Shown here piece after piece: positions 11,701-23,100 of a stretch of 64,000 nt of DNA (position 1 is its first letter; the number at the start of each line of letters is the position of its first letter). The position numbers and the translations under genes were made by a program. Below the pieces are notes generated by a model. That model worked only from the letters and a program-made list of their open reading frames with translations, had not been told where the DNA came from and searched no databases. This stretch comes from Misgurnus anguillicaudatus. Lineage: Eukaryota; Chordata; Actinopteri; Cypriniformes; Cobitidae. Location: assembly GCF_027580225.2 (NCBI RefSeq), contig NC_073358.2, forward strand, positions 46,586,001-46,650,000. The letters run 5' to 3'.

Positions 11701-14700
11701 GGTTATTATAGATTTATAGATTAGTTGTGCAGCCTTAGTGGTCTTCTTAAGACACCTCATAAAATGACCCCAGTGAGGGAATAACCTGGTCCGGAGAGGA
11801 GTGGAAAAAACAGATAAGAGAAACGAAACCTTATGCGCTTTCGTGCTATCGGCCCTGATCCACGCAGCGACAAGGCGTGTGTAAATGTCGGGCAGAGCAT
11901 GCAGTCTGTATTTGTTTAACAAACACCAGGCAATGTCATGGCATCGGTGGCAGATTATCAAGTTATGTAATAGTATTCCTGCCCTTTTGACCAGACAACC
12001 ACACGCAGTATGAAGTGCGGCAAACATGATCCTTTGTCTGGGTGTGTTCAGTAGTGAGTGTTTATGTGTGCGTGTGTGCTGAAGAGGCAGGTGTACACAC
12101 AACCCATCCTTTAGCAGTCGAGCATATTGCAGTCCTTGCAAACAAACGCGTCCGAGCTCTTGTTTAACTCGCTCATTAACTTGTCTGCTTGATTCAATGG
12201 CTCATGTGGCCTTGAGCTGCAAAAGCAACCTTTAAGACAGATGTGACGATATGTGCGTAGCATAAATACCTGAATGAAAGCTAAATGCTTGAAGCTTTAT
12301 ACTTCAATCAATGAGGTACTTAAGGTTATGCTGTTGTGAATATTTAGAAGTCATGGTGACTAGTGCTGGGCATGTAAAGCAATATGTTAATAGTTGGCGT
12401 CTATGAGGGATGCATGGTGATGTATGTAGTAGCGAGGTGAACAGGTGTTTTGCATTTGTGTTTTGCATTAGTTTAATTATTTTAATATTTATATAGCACT
12501 TTTTGCAATGTCGCATTGTATCCAAGCAGCTTTACATGAAAGGAAAGTGCTGGACAAAGATTAATCACGATTAATCGCATACATAATAAAAGTGATTTTT
12601 TTGCATAATATATGTGTGTGTGCTGTGTGTAATTATTATGTTTATTTAACCACACACACATACATATATTCATTTTCAAAAAAAATATTTATATATAATT
12701 TTTATATATTTATATATACATGAATGTGTGTGTATTATATTAGAGCCTGACCGATAAAAGATTTTGAAGGCCGATACCGATGTTTGTTGGTTTTAAAATC
12801 CGATATTCCGATATATCGGCCGATTTTTTTCTTTCAGAAACGCGCAACAAAACATTAACAGATTTCCCTAACATTAGTTATTTGTAGTTATTTATAAGTT
12901 TTAACTAAAATAATATGATAATGCATTTTAAAAAGAAACTTGTTTCTTTTATTGTCACAACAGAACAGAGGAACATCAAAATATATTAAAGTTCTGTTAA
13001 ATAAAATGTATAAAAATACAGACTTAAGATATGAAACGTAAAGGCCTTTGAACACAAAAACAACAACAACCAAATCAAAGTTACCTGTTTTAAAAGACTT
13101 GATTCATAAATATAACTTTGAATAGGACTGGAGACAAATTCTGTTAAGTTCTGATAAATAACAACAACAGCAAAATAAAATTGACTCAGGCAGACGCCTA
13201 AATCTGGACCCCACCAGCAGCTACTGGTTCAGAGCGCTCTGTCAAAAACACCAACAGTGAGGAAATCTAATGAAGGCTGTTTCGTCCGTTGTTTTTTTTT
13301 TAAATATTCATTTATCGGCCATTATGAATGCCGATACCGATAGTTTGGAAAATGCCTAATATCTGCCGATAATATCGGCCTGCCGATATATCGGTCGGGC
13401 TCTAATTTATATATACATAATAATTACACACACATATATTATGCAAAAAAAATCACATTTATTTTTTTATGCGATTAATCACGATTAATCTTTGCCCAGC
13501 ACTAAATAAAACTGTATATACCTTTCTTCGACTATCAGACATTTAGTCAAAGGAAATACTGTGTCTATTATGCTATTTTGTAAGTCATGTAAATCTGGTT
13601 TCTAAGGAAGCGGTGTATTATTTTTTAATTTGCATGATTTAACATTTCCATGTGGCCAACAAGACACCATTTTGTTTTCACATGCTTTCGTTATCAGTTT
13701 GAAGCTTACCGTAGTGCTTTTAAACTGTGCTGTGCTGCCCAGAGCAAACAGGCACAAAGCTGGTTTTCTTTTAATGCTAACACATAGACGCTCACACGCA
13801 GTGTCTGGAAGGTAAAATAGCTAGGTTGGGATCCACGTCTCTATACAAACACAGCCGTACAGTAGTCTGCAGTTTCTGGCAGGTTGCATAACAGGTCATG
13901 TGGTTGCTGGCACCTATTTTCACCACACCCCAGCAGCTGTGAATCCTGGCGACTCACGTACACGGTAGATAGAGAAAGTTAATCTTGATCTTTGATCTTT
14001 TTGAATGTCAGAAAATTTACCATAGCATTTTTAACACTATTATTTGATGTGATCTTACTCGTTCAATATTCAAGATATCAAGGTTATATTTTCACAAAAT
14101 TTTCTTTACTTTATGTAGGGTGAGTTTATGTAGAAAACAGTAAATCACAAAAAATGACTTGAGCTGGGTTTTCACAAACTAGGTCACAAATGATAAAGAA
14201 ATGCGTACGATTTTGCACAATTTCCTGGTCACTAATCATATATACACTCTCAGAAAAAATGTACAGAAAGGTCTAAAAGTTGTCACTGGGGCAAAAAGTA
14301 GACTTTTGTACCTAAAGGTGCATTTTGGTACCTCAAAGGTATATCTGTACCAAAATGGTACATATTAGGACCTAGAGATGCATACATGCACACATGCATG
14401 TATAATTTTAACAAAATATATATTTATATATAAAGAATTTATATATAATATAAATTAAACATAAATAAATGTGTATATACACACACAAATACACACACAT
14501 GCATGTATATATTAAATAAATGTTTATTTATACAAAGTTATTATATACAGTTCACACACATATATGATGTAAACAAAAACTTTTACTCTGCTATAGATTA
14601 ATCGCGATTAATCTATAGCAGAATAAACGTTTTTGTTTACATCATATATGTGTGTGAACTGTGAATAATTATGTATATATTAATATATACACATGCATGT

Positions 14701-17700
14701 ATAATTTTAACAAAATGTATATAATATATAAAGTATTTATATTTATATATAATATAAATTATATATAAATATATACAAATGTGTATATACACACGTAAAC
14801 ATTTCTTAAATATATACATGCATGTGTGTGTATTTATCTATATCTTTACAAAGTTATAATACACAGTTCACACACACATATGATGTAAACAAATGCTTTT
14901 ATTAATGCTATAGATTAATCACGATTAATCGCTATGCATCCCTATTAGGACCCGTTTTAAAACGTTGTAACACTTTTCTGAGAGTGTATGCACAATTTTG
15001 ACAAAACAAAACTAGGCAGTGCTGTAATATATTGTATAAAATGTTCAGATTGTTGTCATTGTCCTCTTAGTGTGATGATCTATGTTGTTTCTATGAAACC
15101 TGCTTATGGAAAATACCGTGCAGTGTTGGTTTTGACACGCTCTGTATCTTTCTGTCCTCGTGTTACTTAAACCAGGAGGGCACATTTACGACTGTGTCTG
15201 GAACGCTTGAAATCCCTCGTGCCCTTAGGACCAGACTCAAGCAGGCACACAACCCTCAGTCTACTTATGAGGGCAAAGGAACACATTAAGGTATGTGTGT
15301 ATGTGCATATGTGCCTACGGTAGTTAATTGTGTTGGCATGAAACCATGAAGAAATTCTTGGAAGACCGACTGCATCGGTGCAATATTACAGCAATAATTA
15401 ACAAGAGGCTCTGCATTACAGCAATTTTTTTAAATCACTTTTATCACAACAACACAAGTGCGTTGGTGAGCAAAAGTCTTTCAAGAAGTGTTGATAAACA
15501 TAACATTAATCAGAATGATTATAACCTCCTTAACTACGGTTAAACTGGTTTTCGTGGGTCAGAATTCTCTTTAGGTGTTAGTTTGGTAGTTTACAGACTG
15601 TGAGTGTGAGTAAATTATAGAATGCTTAAAAATGTGAATTTTTTTTTTTTTTAATTCTTTAACTTATGAAAATGATTTTTGCTCAATTGGTAGAGCATTA
15701 CGCTACATTTGCAGTGCCAAAGATTGTGGGTTTGATTCTCAAGGAATACACATTTTTATAAAAAAGTATATATTAAAGTCGCTTTGGATAAAAGCATCTG
15801 CCAAATACATAATGTAAATGTTACCCTGGACCACAAAACCAGCAATACTCCAGCCAAATATCAAATGACCACTGGATTAACACAGCTTCAAGCAATCTGA
15901 GACACAAAAGTCCATCATCTTTCAGACGAACACATTTGGAATTATTTTAGTAAATGTCCTTGCTTTTCCAAGCTTATAATGGGAGAAAACAGGAATCAGG
16001 GAACAACTTCTGACTTTGAAGCCCAAAAAAGTGCATCTATCCTTTACAGAAGTAATCCACATGGCTCCAAGGGGTTAATTAAGGTCGTTTGCGGGTAATC
16101 AATTCAATTCAATTTTATTTATATAGCGCTTTTCACAATTGGTAATTGTTTCAAAGCAGCTTTACATTAATAGTAGCAGTGAAAAGCACAGAAAATCGAC
16201 ATATAGCACAACATAATACACGATAGCATAAGCAGCTAAATTTGCTGCGGCTATGAATCAACATTATAAGCGAGCGTATTACTAATGTAACGTGTAGAAG
16301 AGGGTGCTAAGTTAAGCCCAAGAAGACTTTTTAGCCGGGGAAATAAAAAAAGTCCTAGGAGGGAAAAACCCTTGCCAATATTGCCAAGATAAATATCCAT
16401 GTTTTAAACTTTATAAAGTATAATAACTATCTTCCGGTAATGACGGCATCTTGGACTCGTGTGATTGAGTAGAGTCACTGCGCAACGTACACATGGCAAA
16501 CACCGATCACTACGCTAAACCTGACGTGAATAGTGTGAGTCCACGATGGTGGCATTACCGGAAGCTAGTTATTACAGATTATTTTAAATTCTGGATATTT
16601 TTCTTGCAAAATCGCATCAATTACCTGCAGAAGACCTTTATTAACCCCTTGGAGCCATGTGGAAATTTGTATCAACAGCCACAATTCATTGTATGGGTCA
16701 AAATAATAGATTTTTCTTTTATGCCATATATCATTAGGATATTAAGTAAAGATCATGTTCCATATAGATATTTTGGAAATTTCCTATCGTAAATATATCA
16801 AAACTTTATTTTTGTGAGTGGATGCAGATGCTAAGGACTTAATATTGAGAAAATTGCCTTTAAAGTTGTCCAAATGTTGATATTTTTGCACCCTTAGATT
16901 CCAGATTTTCAAATAGTTGTATCCCGGACAAATATTTTCCTATCCTAACAAACCATACATCAAAGGAAAGCTTATTTATTCAAGTTTTAGACCCGTATGA
17001 CTGGTTTTATGGTTCAGCGTCACAAATGTAACCCAAGCAATTTTAAAAACACTAATAAATTCCCCTCATAAATTGTTTGGAGATTATCAATATGAATTTA
17101 ACAGATTATTCAATATAAACATATAAAATAACTGTTACTACATTAAAACGTAATTGTAATAATAGATGTAACTTGCAGTTTGAAAAGTCTTTCAGTTTAT
17201 GTTGGTGCATTGCACAGTGCTTTAAAATGTGGGGGCTGTCAAGCTGTTACAAATTTACATTTATGCATTTGGCAGTCGATTTTATCCAAAGCGACTTACA
17301 GTGCATTCAAGCTATACTTGTTTTCACTCCCTTGGATCTATAACCTGCTAGCCTCATGCTTTTAACAGTTTTCGGTGTAGGTGAAGCCCTTTAACAAAAA
17401 CGAAATATTTTTAACCATGAGATCATTGGTGTGTTTCGACTTTTATTGATAGTGATATTGAAAGTAATCATTTTAGCTTAACTGTGTCACGTGTGCTTAT
17501 ATATTTTCGCTTTATATATGGCTTTAGACATCACTCGTCCAATCAGATTTTAGAGCTTAACTATCCTTTTATAAAAACCTTTTGAACACTTGTGTGCAGA
17601 GGCTTGAGGAGAGCGAGCGAAAGGCCCAGCACACTTTAGACCAGCTGCAGAGAGAACAAAGACACCTGCGCAGACGTCTGGAGCAGCTGGGAGTGGAGCG

Positions 17701-20160
17701 TGTACGCATGGACAGCATGGGCTCCACCATCTCTTCAGACAAATCTGACTCTGACCAAGGTAAATACGCACTGTTATGGACAATATCGGTAGCAGAGGAA
17801 CATCAGAATTGTAGCCAGGTGGTCGATGCATGCGCTCCAAGGCACATACACTAACCACTTGGCTACAAGAGCCGTGGTGCTTTAAATCTCTTTCCAACTC
17901 CCATAGTTTCCTGCTGTCTTGTCATCTGGTTATATGAAATAAGATGTGACTCTAATCGCGTATAATAACCGCATATGTAATAATAGCGATTAATCTTTTC
18001 ATCAAAAGATTAATCGCGATTATTACAAATGGTTGGTTAGACCTGCACACACTTTTCATCTTGTTTTTATTTTGTTACATCGTCTGGCTATATTTAATTT
18101 AATGCCGCCATGCTATTGTGACTTCAAATAGATCATTGAGATCCATTGAGCGAACTAGCTGCTTCTATCATCAAATAACCTTTTTTGTTTTACAAAGAAA
18201 CTTTTCTCATTCCAAGATTTTCAGGGCTTTTGCGGAAAGTTTTCTTCGTGGTAACAGTTTTACCTAGAATTACTGGTGGGTTGGGGGTCTGTTGCGTTGT
18301 CACACCAAACGCAATATTAGTCAGAAGTTTTCTTGGTGTAAATTACGAATTTCCCAGAATTCGCACTAGTAATGTTTTCAGGAGTTGGTTTTTTATTGCG
18401 TGTGTGTTGTGGCCTGTCCCATAAACAGATGGCATGTAGACAGATTGCAGCATGCATTATGCTTGAAGTGTATGATGAATGCTTTAACACCTAAATTGGA
18501 ATGTTGCCATGGAGATAATAGGACGGCTTGACTAAACGTAGCGCACTTGAAAGCGCACAGGAAAATGTAACCATGATCGATTGAAAACAAGTTCTTAAGC
18601 AAATTATAGGTCGCAAGTTTACAAGCATTAATAAAAGCATGTGAGCAGATTTAACATTTTTAAGATAAAATTGCAGTGCTTTCCTGGCCTGGCCAGTTGT
18701 TTATTTTATTTTAACATATTTTATACATTACAATTGCATATTTTATATGTTAATAAATTTACTTTTTCCTGTAACATTACTTTTATGTGTATAAATAGAG
18801 CTAGTTTATGGAACTAATGCTTTAGCGGATCAGAACATTACTAGTTAGAAAATACTGTGAGATACAGGATCGCTTCCTTTATAATTAGCAAAGCTGACTG
18901 TGAGTATGATGTTGACACTTCTATTGATTATATATGGAGCGACCTAGTTTGTCTTGTCACACCGCTTGCTTGCAGTGTAGACGCAGATGTCTTTGTTAAC
19001 ATGATTGAATGTCAAATTTGGATTTCATCCATTTTTTTACGTTAAAGGATTAGTCAATTTTCTTAAAAAAAAAATCCAGATAATTTATTTACCACCATGT
19101 CATCCAAAAAAATGTTCTTTGTTCAGTCGAGAAGAAATTATGTTTTTTGAGGAAAACATTCCAGGATTTTTCTCATTTTAATGGACTTTAATTGACCACA
19201 ACACTTAACAGTTTTAATGCAGTTTAAAATAGCAGTTTTAAAGAACTCTAAACGAGGCATAAGGGTCTTATCTAGCGAAACCATTGTCATTTTTGGCAAG
19301 AAAAATAAAAAATATGCACATTCTTGTCATCACGTCAAGAGGGTCACGGATGACGAATGGGAAACTACGCCCCAGTGTTTACAAGTGTGGAGAAAGAGGA
19401 CCGTTCAGACGTTGTTGTATGTCGAATGATAGTAATTAATGTCTTTGTGTCAGTTTATTGTTTAAAATGGTCTGCAAATGTGCGTTTTATATATGTAACA
19501 TGTGACCTTGTCATTACGCAATTACGTGAGGTCGCGCTGGTACGTCACACAGACGGAGGAAAAAGACAAGTTATGGTCTAAAAGTGCATATTTTTTATTT
19601 TTCTTGCCAAAAATGACAATCATTTCGCTAGATAAGACCCTTATGCCTCGTTTGAGATTGTTTAGAGTCTTTTAAAATTGCAATTTTAAACTGCATTAAA
19701 ACTGTTAAGTATTGGGGTTCATTAAAGTCCATTAAAATTATAAATCCTGGAATGTTTTCCTCAAAAAACATAATTTCTTCTCGACTGAACAAAGAAAGAC
19801 ATCAACATTTTGGATGACATGGTGATAAGTAAATTATCTGGATTTTTTTTTAGAAAATGGACTAATCCTTAAAGTCATTATGCATGCATTCAGTGTACAA
19901 TTCATTGTGGTTTTATACAAAAAGATGAAGTCGTCACATTAATTGTTTCATCCGTTTGCTTTACAGAAGAGGCAGACGTTGACGTGGAGGGTACGGACTA
20001 TCTTCTGGGAGATCTGGAGTGGAGCACCAGCAGCGTAAGCGACTCGGACGAGCGGGGAAGCTTGCGCAGTAGCTGCAGCGACGAAGGCTACTCCAGTGCC
20101 AGTCTACTTCACCTCGCCAACTCTCAGGAGAAGAGCCCGATGCTGGGCTGCAGTCTTTAA
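5707..20160 (+). CDS. mxd1: mxd1-like MAX dimerization protein, 5'-truncated by the window (4 exons)
   Basis: Four exons: 5707-5736, 15176-15290, 17600-17759 and 19967-20160 (stop TAA 20158-20160). All junctions are AG/GT and the phases fit throughout. Joined, they give the basic region ([19 protein letters not shown]), helix-loop-helix ([17 protein letters not shown]), leucine zipper ([16 protein letters not shown]), the segment [17 protein letters not shown], then an acidic tail with [20 protein letters not shown] and SDEGYSS. Known of the family: MXD proteins pair with MAX on E-boxes and recruit SIN3 to repress MYC targets in the nucleus. The tail matches human MXD1 better than MXI1, MXD3 or MXD4 as I remember them. 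The N-terminal SIN3-interaction helix should sit on exons left of the window; I found no match for it in 1-5706. The family call is secure; the paralog call is strong but from memory. Confidence 0.93.
7417..7560 (+). repeat. Dispersed repeat family (copy 1)
   Basis: A recurring block with TTGTGATTTACTGTTTTC, then TATAATGTAAAGAAC, then CTTGATATCTTTAATATTG and ACTGAGTAATGTCATG. Five further copies in this window: 11243-11335 (+), 14040-14175 (-), 28420-28505 (-), 44640-44765 (-) and 57237-57370 (+). Confidence 0.7.
7853..8083. mobile_element. Palindromic MITE, 231 bp
   Basis: Starts CACTGTAAAAAATACTTTGC and ends GCAAAGTATTTTTTACAGTG. The inverted match runs about 45 bp inward (…TGCCTTAAAATTTTTTGTT) and the interior is also largely symmetrical around CAACTCA/TGAGTTG blocks. 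The near-perfect arms suggest a fairly recent insertion. Confidence 0.85.
10159..10398. mobile_element. MITE with GAAGAGTTTCGTTGCAAAAC ends
   Basis: The left end GAAGAGTTTCGTTGCAAAAC continues with GAGATAA; the right end mirrors it (TTATCTCG then TTTTACAACGAATCTCTTC). ATTT lies directly on both sides, a possible 4-bp target duplication. The ends resemble those of the larger element at 62140-63113. Confidence 0.75.
11468..11531. repeat. Short inverted repeat (GGGTTCCCACAGG family)
   Basis: CAGGGTTCCCACAGGTCC at the left faces GGGGGAACCCTGT at the right around CTTGAAATCCTTGAAAG, a compact dispersed repeat found in fish genomes. Confidence 0.45.
12546..13503. mobile_element. Outer inverted-repeat element with ATTAATCACGATTAAT motifs
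   Basis: Begins AGTGCTGGACAAAGATTAAT and ends ATTAATCTTTGCCCAGCACT. The arms continue inward through CACGATTAATCGCAT and GCATAATATATGTGTGTG. A second element (12741-13404) sits in its middle. Confidence 0.75.
12741..13404. mobile_element. Nested inverted-repeat element with ATATCGGCC motifs
   Basis: Ends TAGAGCCTGACCGATA and TATCGGTCGGGCTCTA are inverted repeats; the subterminal GCCGATACCGAT and ATATCGGCCGAT blocks are repeated in both arms. It lies within the older element at 12546-13503. Confidence 0.75.
14243..14988. mobile_element. MITE with TACACTCTCAGAAAA ends, interrupted by another
   Basis: TIRs TACACTCTCAGAAAA and TTTTCTGAGAGTGTA. The left portion holds opposed GGTACC-type blocks (AAAGGTGCATTTTGGTACCT). 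It was interrupted by the element at 14373-14944; removing that restores a short, typical MITE. Confidence 0.8.
14373..14944. mobile_element. hAT-like MITE with 8-bp target duplication TTAGGACC
   Basis: Ends TAGAGATGCATA and TATGCATCCCTA; TTAGGACC flanks both sides (14365-14372 and 14945-14952). The interior is AT-rich with several inverted copies of CACACACATATATGATGTAA and two ATTAATC-RCGATTAAT palindromes (near 14600 and 14920). Confidence 0.82.
15176..15290 (+). CDS. mxd1: mxd1 bHLH exon
   Basis: A 115-bp exon with an accag acceptor and a gtatgt donor. It reads [20 protein letters not shown] and continues through [18 protein letters not shown], that is the rest of the basic region, helix 1, the loop and helix 2. 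It ends in phase 0 and joins [10 protein letters not shown] in the next exon. Confidence 0.92.
15678..15822 (+). repeat. tRNA-derived SINE
   Basis: GCTCAATTGGTAGAGCATTA (box A like) and GGTTTGATTCTCAAGG (box B like) head a body ending CTTTGGATAAAAGCATCTGC CAAATACATAATGTAAATG. It is a typical fish SINE with the conserved 3' tail. Confidence 0.8.
15823..17023. mobile_element. Inverted-repeat element, ends ACCCTGGACCACAAAACCAG
   Basis: The left end ACCCTGGACCACAAAACCAG faces CTGGTTTTATGGTTCAGCGT at the right (diverged). Internal arms CCACATGGCTCCAAGGGGTT and AACCCCTTGGAGCCATGTGG are perfect inverted copies. Between them sits the widespread fish repeat beginning CAATTTTATTTATATAGCGC. Related fragments occur at 26100-26280, 52560-52680 and 54640-54780. 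Confidence 0.7.
17246..17330 (-). repeat. SINE 3' tail, minus strand
   Basis: ACATTTATGCATTTGGCAGT followed by CCAAAGCGACTTACAGTGCA is the reverse of the conserved SINE tail seen at 15780-15820. The tRNA head is not recognisable. Confidence 0.7.
17600..17759 (+). CDS. mxd1: mxd1 leucine-zipper exon
   Basis: A 160-bp exon (gtgcag acceptor, gtaaat donor). It encodes [20 protein letters not shown] and on through the zipper to the Ser-rich [16 protein letters not shown] segment. The last base G is completed by the next exon to give Glu. Confidence 0.93.
17981..18025. repeat. Perfect-type palindrome with ATTAATCGCGATTA core
   Basis: TAATAGCGATTAATCTTTTC and its reverse GATTAATCGCGATTATTA flank a short ATCA loop. 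It shares the ATTAATC motif with the elements at 12.5, 13.5, 14.6 and 14.9 kb. Confidence 0.7.
19045..19870. mobile_element. Large inverted-repeat element, ends AAGGATTAGTC
   Basis: Outer ends AAGGATTAGTC and GACTAATCCTT. Long arms include TCCAGATAATTTATTTACCA, and AACGAGGCATAAGGGTCTTA is found reversed in the right arm. The unique centre is roughly 19330-19570. A second, rearranged copy occurs at 24690-25320. Confidence 0.8.
19967..20160 (+). CDS. mxd1: mxd1 terminal coding exon
   Basis: A 194-bp coding part after a tttacag acceptor. It encodes [20 protein letters not shown], then [11 protein letters not shown] and the [17 protein letters not shown] tail, ending MLGCSL before TAA. The acidic DVDVE and SDEGYSS motifs are shared with MXD1/MXI1 C-termini. 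Confidence 0.93.
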
Positions 20161-23100
20161 GAGCACAGATCACCACGGTCCTCCGCCACTCGTCACCTAC
20201 CTACCACCTCAACCTGTACCTCCGATCATCTCCTGCCACGTCCTGCTCCAATACTCAAACAGTGTAGTCTCCTTTGTGACCGAAACGGCCTTTCTCGACT
20301 TGCTCTGACAAATCCAGTCTGTTGTGTGTGTGCGAGTCCAAAGGAGATCGCATGGAGAAAGTATTGAAATTTGGCCATGGCGTCCACCAAACAGACCTCA
20401 CGTATGCAGTGTGAGCCTATCGCCGATCCCCTCGCACCATCGGTTTTCACCGACCAATCAGCAATGGAGGAGGCAGAACGTTATCGCCTGCCGCCTTAGC
20501 TTCATCAGATGTGCCCTCCTTATCTTTTCCAGGACATTCCCTCCTCGAAAGACCCTACAGAGACCCTTAAAGACCTTATAGCCAGATGAAGAATGTGTAC
20601 CATACCACACCCACTGCCTACTCACCGTCTCACTCTGGGACAATCGCATCCGAGGCCGTCCTTGACGGCTTTTATCGTTCCTTCAATCAGAATGAATCGT
20701 CTAGAAGACACAGGGCTGGGTCACCTGACCAGTTAGCTAACCTACCAGAGCATGGTATTTTGCACTTAGATATCGGCGTAGTAAGAGAGTGGCCTTTCCA
20801 CGCTCATCCGAAGCCGGTTTTGCCCTGTCCCGCAAAATAAACACGGACGGGATTCGGGAAAGCTGCAAGAACGGAGCGTAACGGCTACTTTAACCATAAA
20901 GGCAAGGATCGCTTTGTGTCAAAAGATGTACTGTATCGTTGTTTCGTTTCAAACGTCTCTTCCACGGGACTGCAGCTACTGTAGTGATGTATCAGGCGTA
21001 GTGTGTTAGCTAGTCTTAAAAATATCTACCTGCACTGTCTAATACCCGCCCGCACCCCCCATCACTGTGCTGGGAGTAATCACTGATGTGTCGTTGTCGT
21101 GTGTTGTTTTTTTTTACCCGGCGAGCACTCGTAATATTCATGCTGTGCAAAATCATCAGGGCGGTAGCAATACACCCCTCAACTGGACTAACTGGTGGAT
21201 CAGTCAGTTTTTGACATCCCGAGTGAAAGGAAGCCGTCGTGGGGTTTGAAATCTCTTTTTCGTTGACTTTTTGTAAGCGTACGCTTTTAATGCCCCCAAA
21301 GCTGCCACCTTGAAATTTCTATTACTACCGGCGGTGATACGTTGTGAAGAACAATTTGGTGCATGAGGTTTTTTTGAAGGCTTTGTAGGTGGGTTTTATG
21401 AAAAGGGGGGTAAAATCTGGATCTCAGGTACCTCTTCCTCTCTCTCTCTAAGGACAGTGGCGTTTTTGTGTGTGTGTGGGATTCATCCATAACATTTTAG
21501 CGTCATTTATTTGTCTCGACTGTTTAAGAAGTACAAGGGCGATTGTAAAAGCACATTCCATGATAAGCAGAGCAGCATGGTTAGCGTTATTGCGTTGCGT
21601 GCGCTGCGGACAATGATAGAAAGGCCTGAGGCTTCAGGTTACATTTGAGCAATGAATCCTTTCTGCTTATGTGCCATCAGGCGTGTGTGTGTGCACGTGC
21701 GTGCTTGCGTGTGTATGTTTTCATGGTGGCTACATCACTGCATTGCAGTTTTACTCCTGCACCCAGCTAGTTCATATGTAGTCATTATATGTATATAGTT
21801 AAAAGCAGAAAAAAGAGAGATATCCCCTATATGTACGTATATTGACAAAGTATTTATATTTGATCTACATATATGTTTTAAAATAGACTATATATATATA
21901 TATGAGAATATATATTTAAGTAGTGATTGCTTTAGTTGCTTTTGTTTTCCCTCTTGTTAGTTTCAATGTGTAGTTAATTTGCACTACAGTATATATATAT
22001 ATTAAATACATACAAACATATATTCTGATATTTTACAATGACTCGGTGCTCGCAGAGCCAAAAATCTTTCATTCTCTTATTTTTTCTGCACAAAAATGAA
22101 AATGTTTACAAAAAAAGCATAAAAAGTTGATAAAACTGCATTAAAATGAATAGGACGTATATGTTAGCGTGTTGGTGGTATTGAAATGGTGATAAGTGGT
22201 TATGGGAATGAAGTCTGGTTTAGGGAGAACAGGCAACTATTTGTTTTCCTATAACGCTAGTGAGTGAAATGGTGTGGGTTGTGTAGAGATTTATGTGAAG
22301 GATACATGTTTGAATGTAGTGAAAGTCCTTCACTATTGCATTACAAGCCAAGATCAACTCATATTTTACAATATATATCATTTTTATGGAACGGATGCAC
22401 CAAAAATCTTTATAAAAGGAACAAAAATAAACGATTGTTCATTTTTAACATATGGAATGCTGCTGATGGGTAGGTATAAATATATAAAATGTATAAAAGT
22501 ATAAATTTTGTGTCGTAGCAATGAAAGCACCGTGTATTTTGAAGAAGGGGTGTGTGTATATATAATAAGTATACGTTCGCTTGTAACGTCACTGTCCACA
22601 GACAGAGAGAAAGGGCTCGATTATCTTTTATCTTTTTTTTTCTCGGGGTGGGGGGAATTTAGGGATGTATGCATTTTGTATTGATATGCTTTTGTCTTGT
22701 TTTTATTTGTTACAAGTGTTTTAAAAAAGTTAACTTCCTACTAGAGATTGTGTCTTGTTCCAAATTGGTGTCTTGAAGTTTCTCACGGCCCAAGCCAACC
22801 GAAGTCCCCTCCGCTTTTGGGTTTTCGTTAATTATCTTCTGTGAACACCGGTGACGGGACATGGCGTTTACGAACGTCACGTGAAAAAACTCTGGTGCTG
22901 CCACACACCGATGTGAATTCCTGCTTTGACGGCACCTCGTACCGTGTCCCGGTGCTGCGCTTATCACGGTCAATGATGTCACCACGGGAGGGGGGTAGAT
23001 GTACTACTTTGATTTGTATATAAGGGTTACACACCGTACGTTGCGTACGAAACGGCTAGAGCCTTAAGACATACAAATGTATGGACACCATAGATGTCGT

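Larger units (their letters stand above)
5737..15175 (+). other. mxd1 intron after the micro-exon, transposon-filled
   Basis: A 9.4-kb intron. Supported contents: inverted arms at 6847-7045 and 8833-9028 around a hAT-like insertion 7109-8834 that itself carries a palindromic MITE; a MITE at 10159-10398; a nested pair at 12546-13503; and a nested pair at 14243-14988. Stretches near 9200-10150 and 11400-12500 show AT-rich sequence and only decayed repeat pieces. Confidence 0.7.
15291..17599 (+). other. mxd1 intron between bHLH and zipper exons
   Basis: A 2.3-kb intron mostly made of a SINE (15678-15822), a large inverted-repeat element (15823-17023) and a minus-strand SINE tail (17246-17330). 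No exon is missing: the flanking exons join in frame with no gap in the bHLHZ. Confidence 0.7.
17760..19966 (+). other. mxd1 last intron
   Basis: Contains a tRNA-like repeat remnant around 17810-17875 (TAGCCAAGTGGTTAGTG on minus), a short ATTAATCGCGATTA palindrome (17981-18025) and a large inverted-repeat element (19045-19870). About 18030-19040 shows nothing recognisable. Confidence 0.65.

Noticed and set aside
11656..12141. 161-codon minus-strand ORF in an mxd1 intron
   Set aside because: Composition looks random, with no domain, no splice context and no conserved-looking motif; it lies in decayed intron sequence.
16493..16792. 99-codon plus-strand ORF
   Set aside because: Contained in the inverted-repeat element at 15823-17023, spanning its internal arm.
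17810..17875. Possible tRNA gene on the minus strand
   Set aside because: Box-A-like sequence is present, but no closed acceptor stem or standard anticodon arm; treated as a tRNA-derived repeat remnant.
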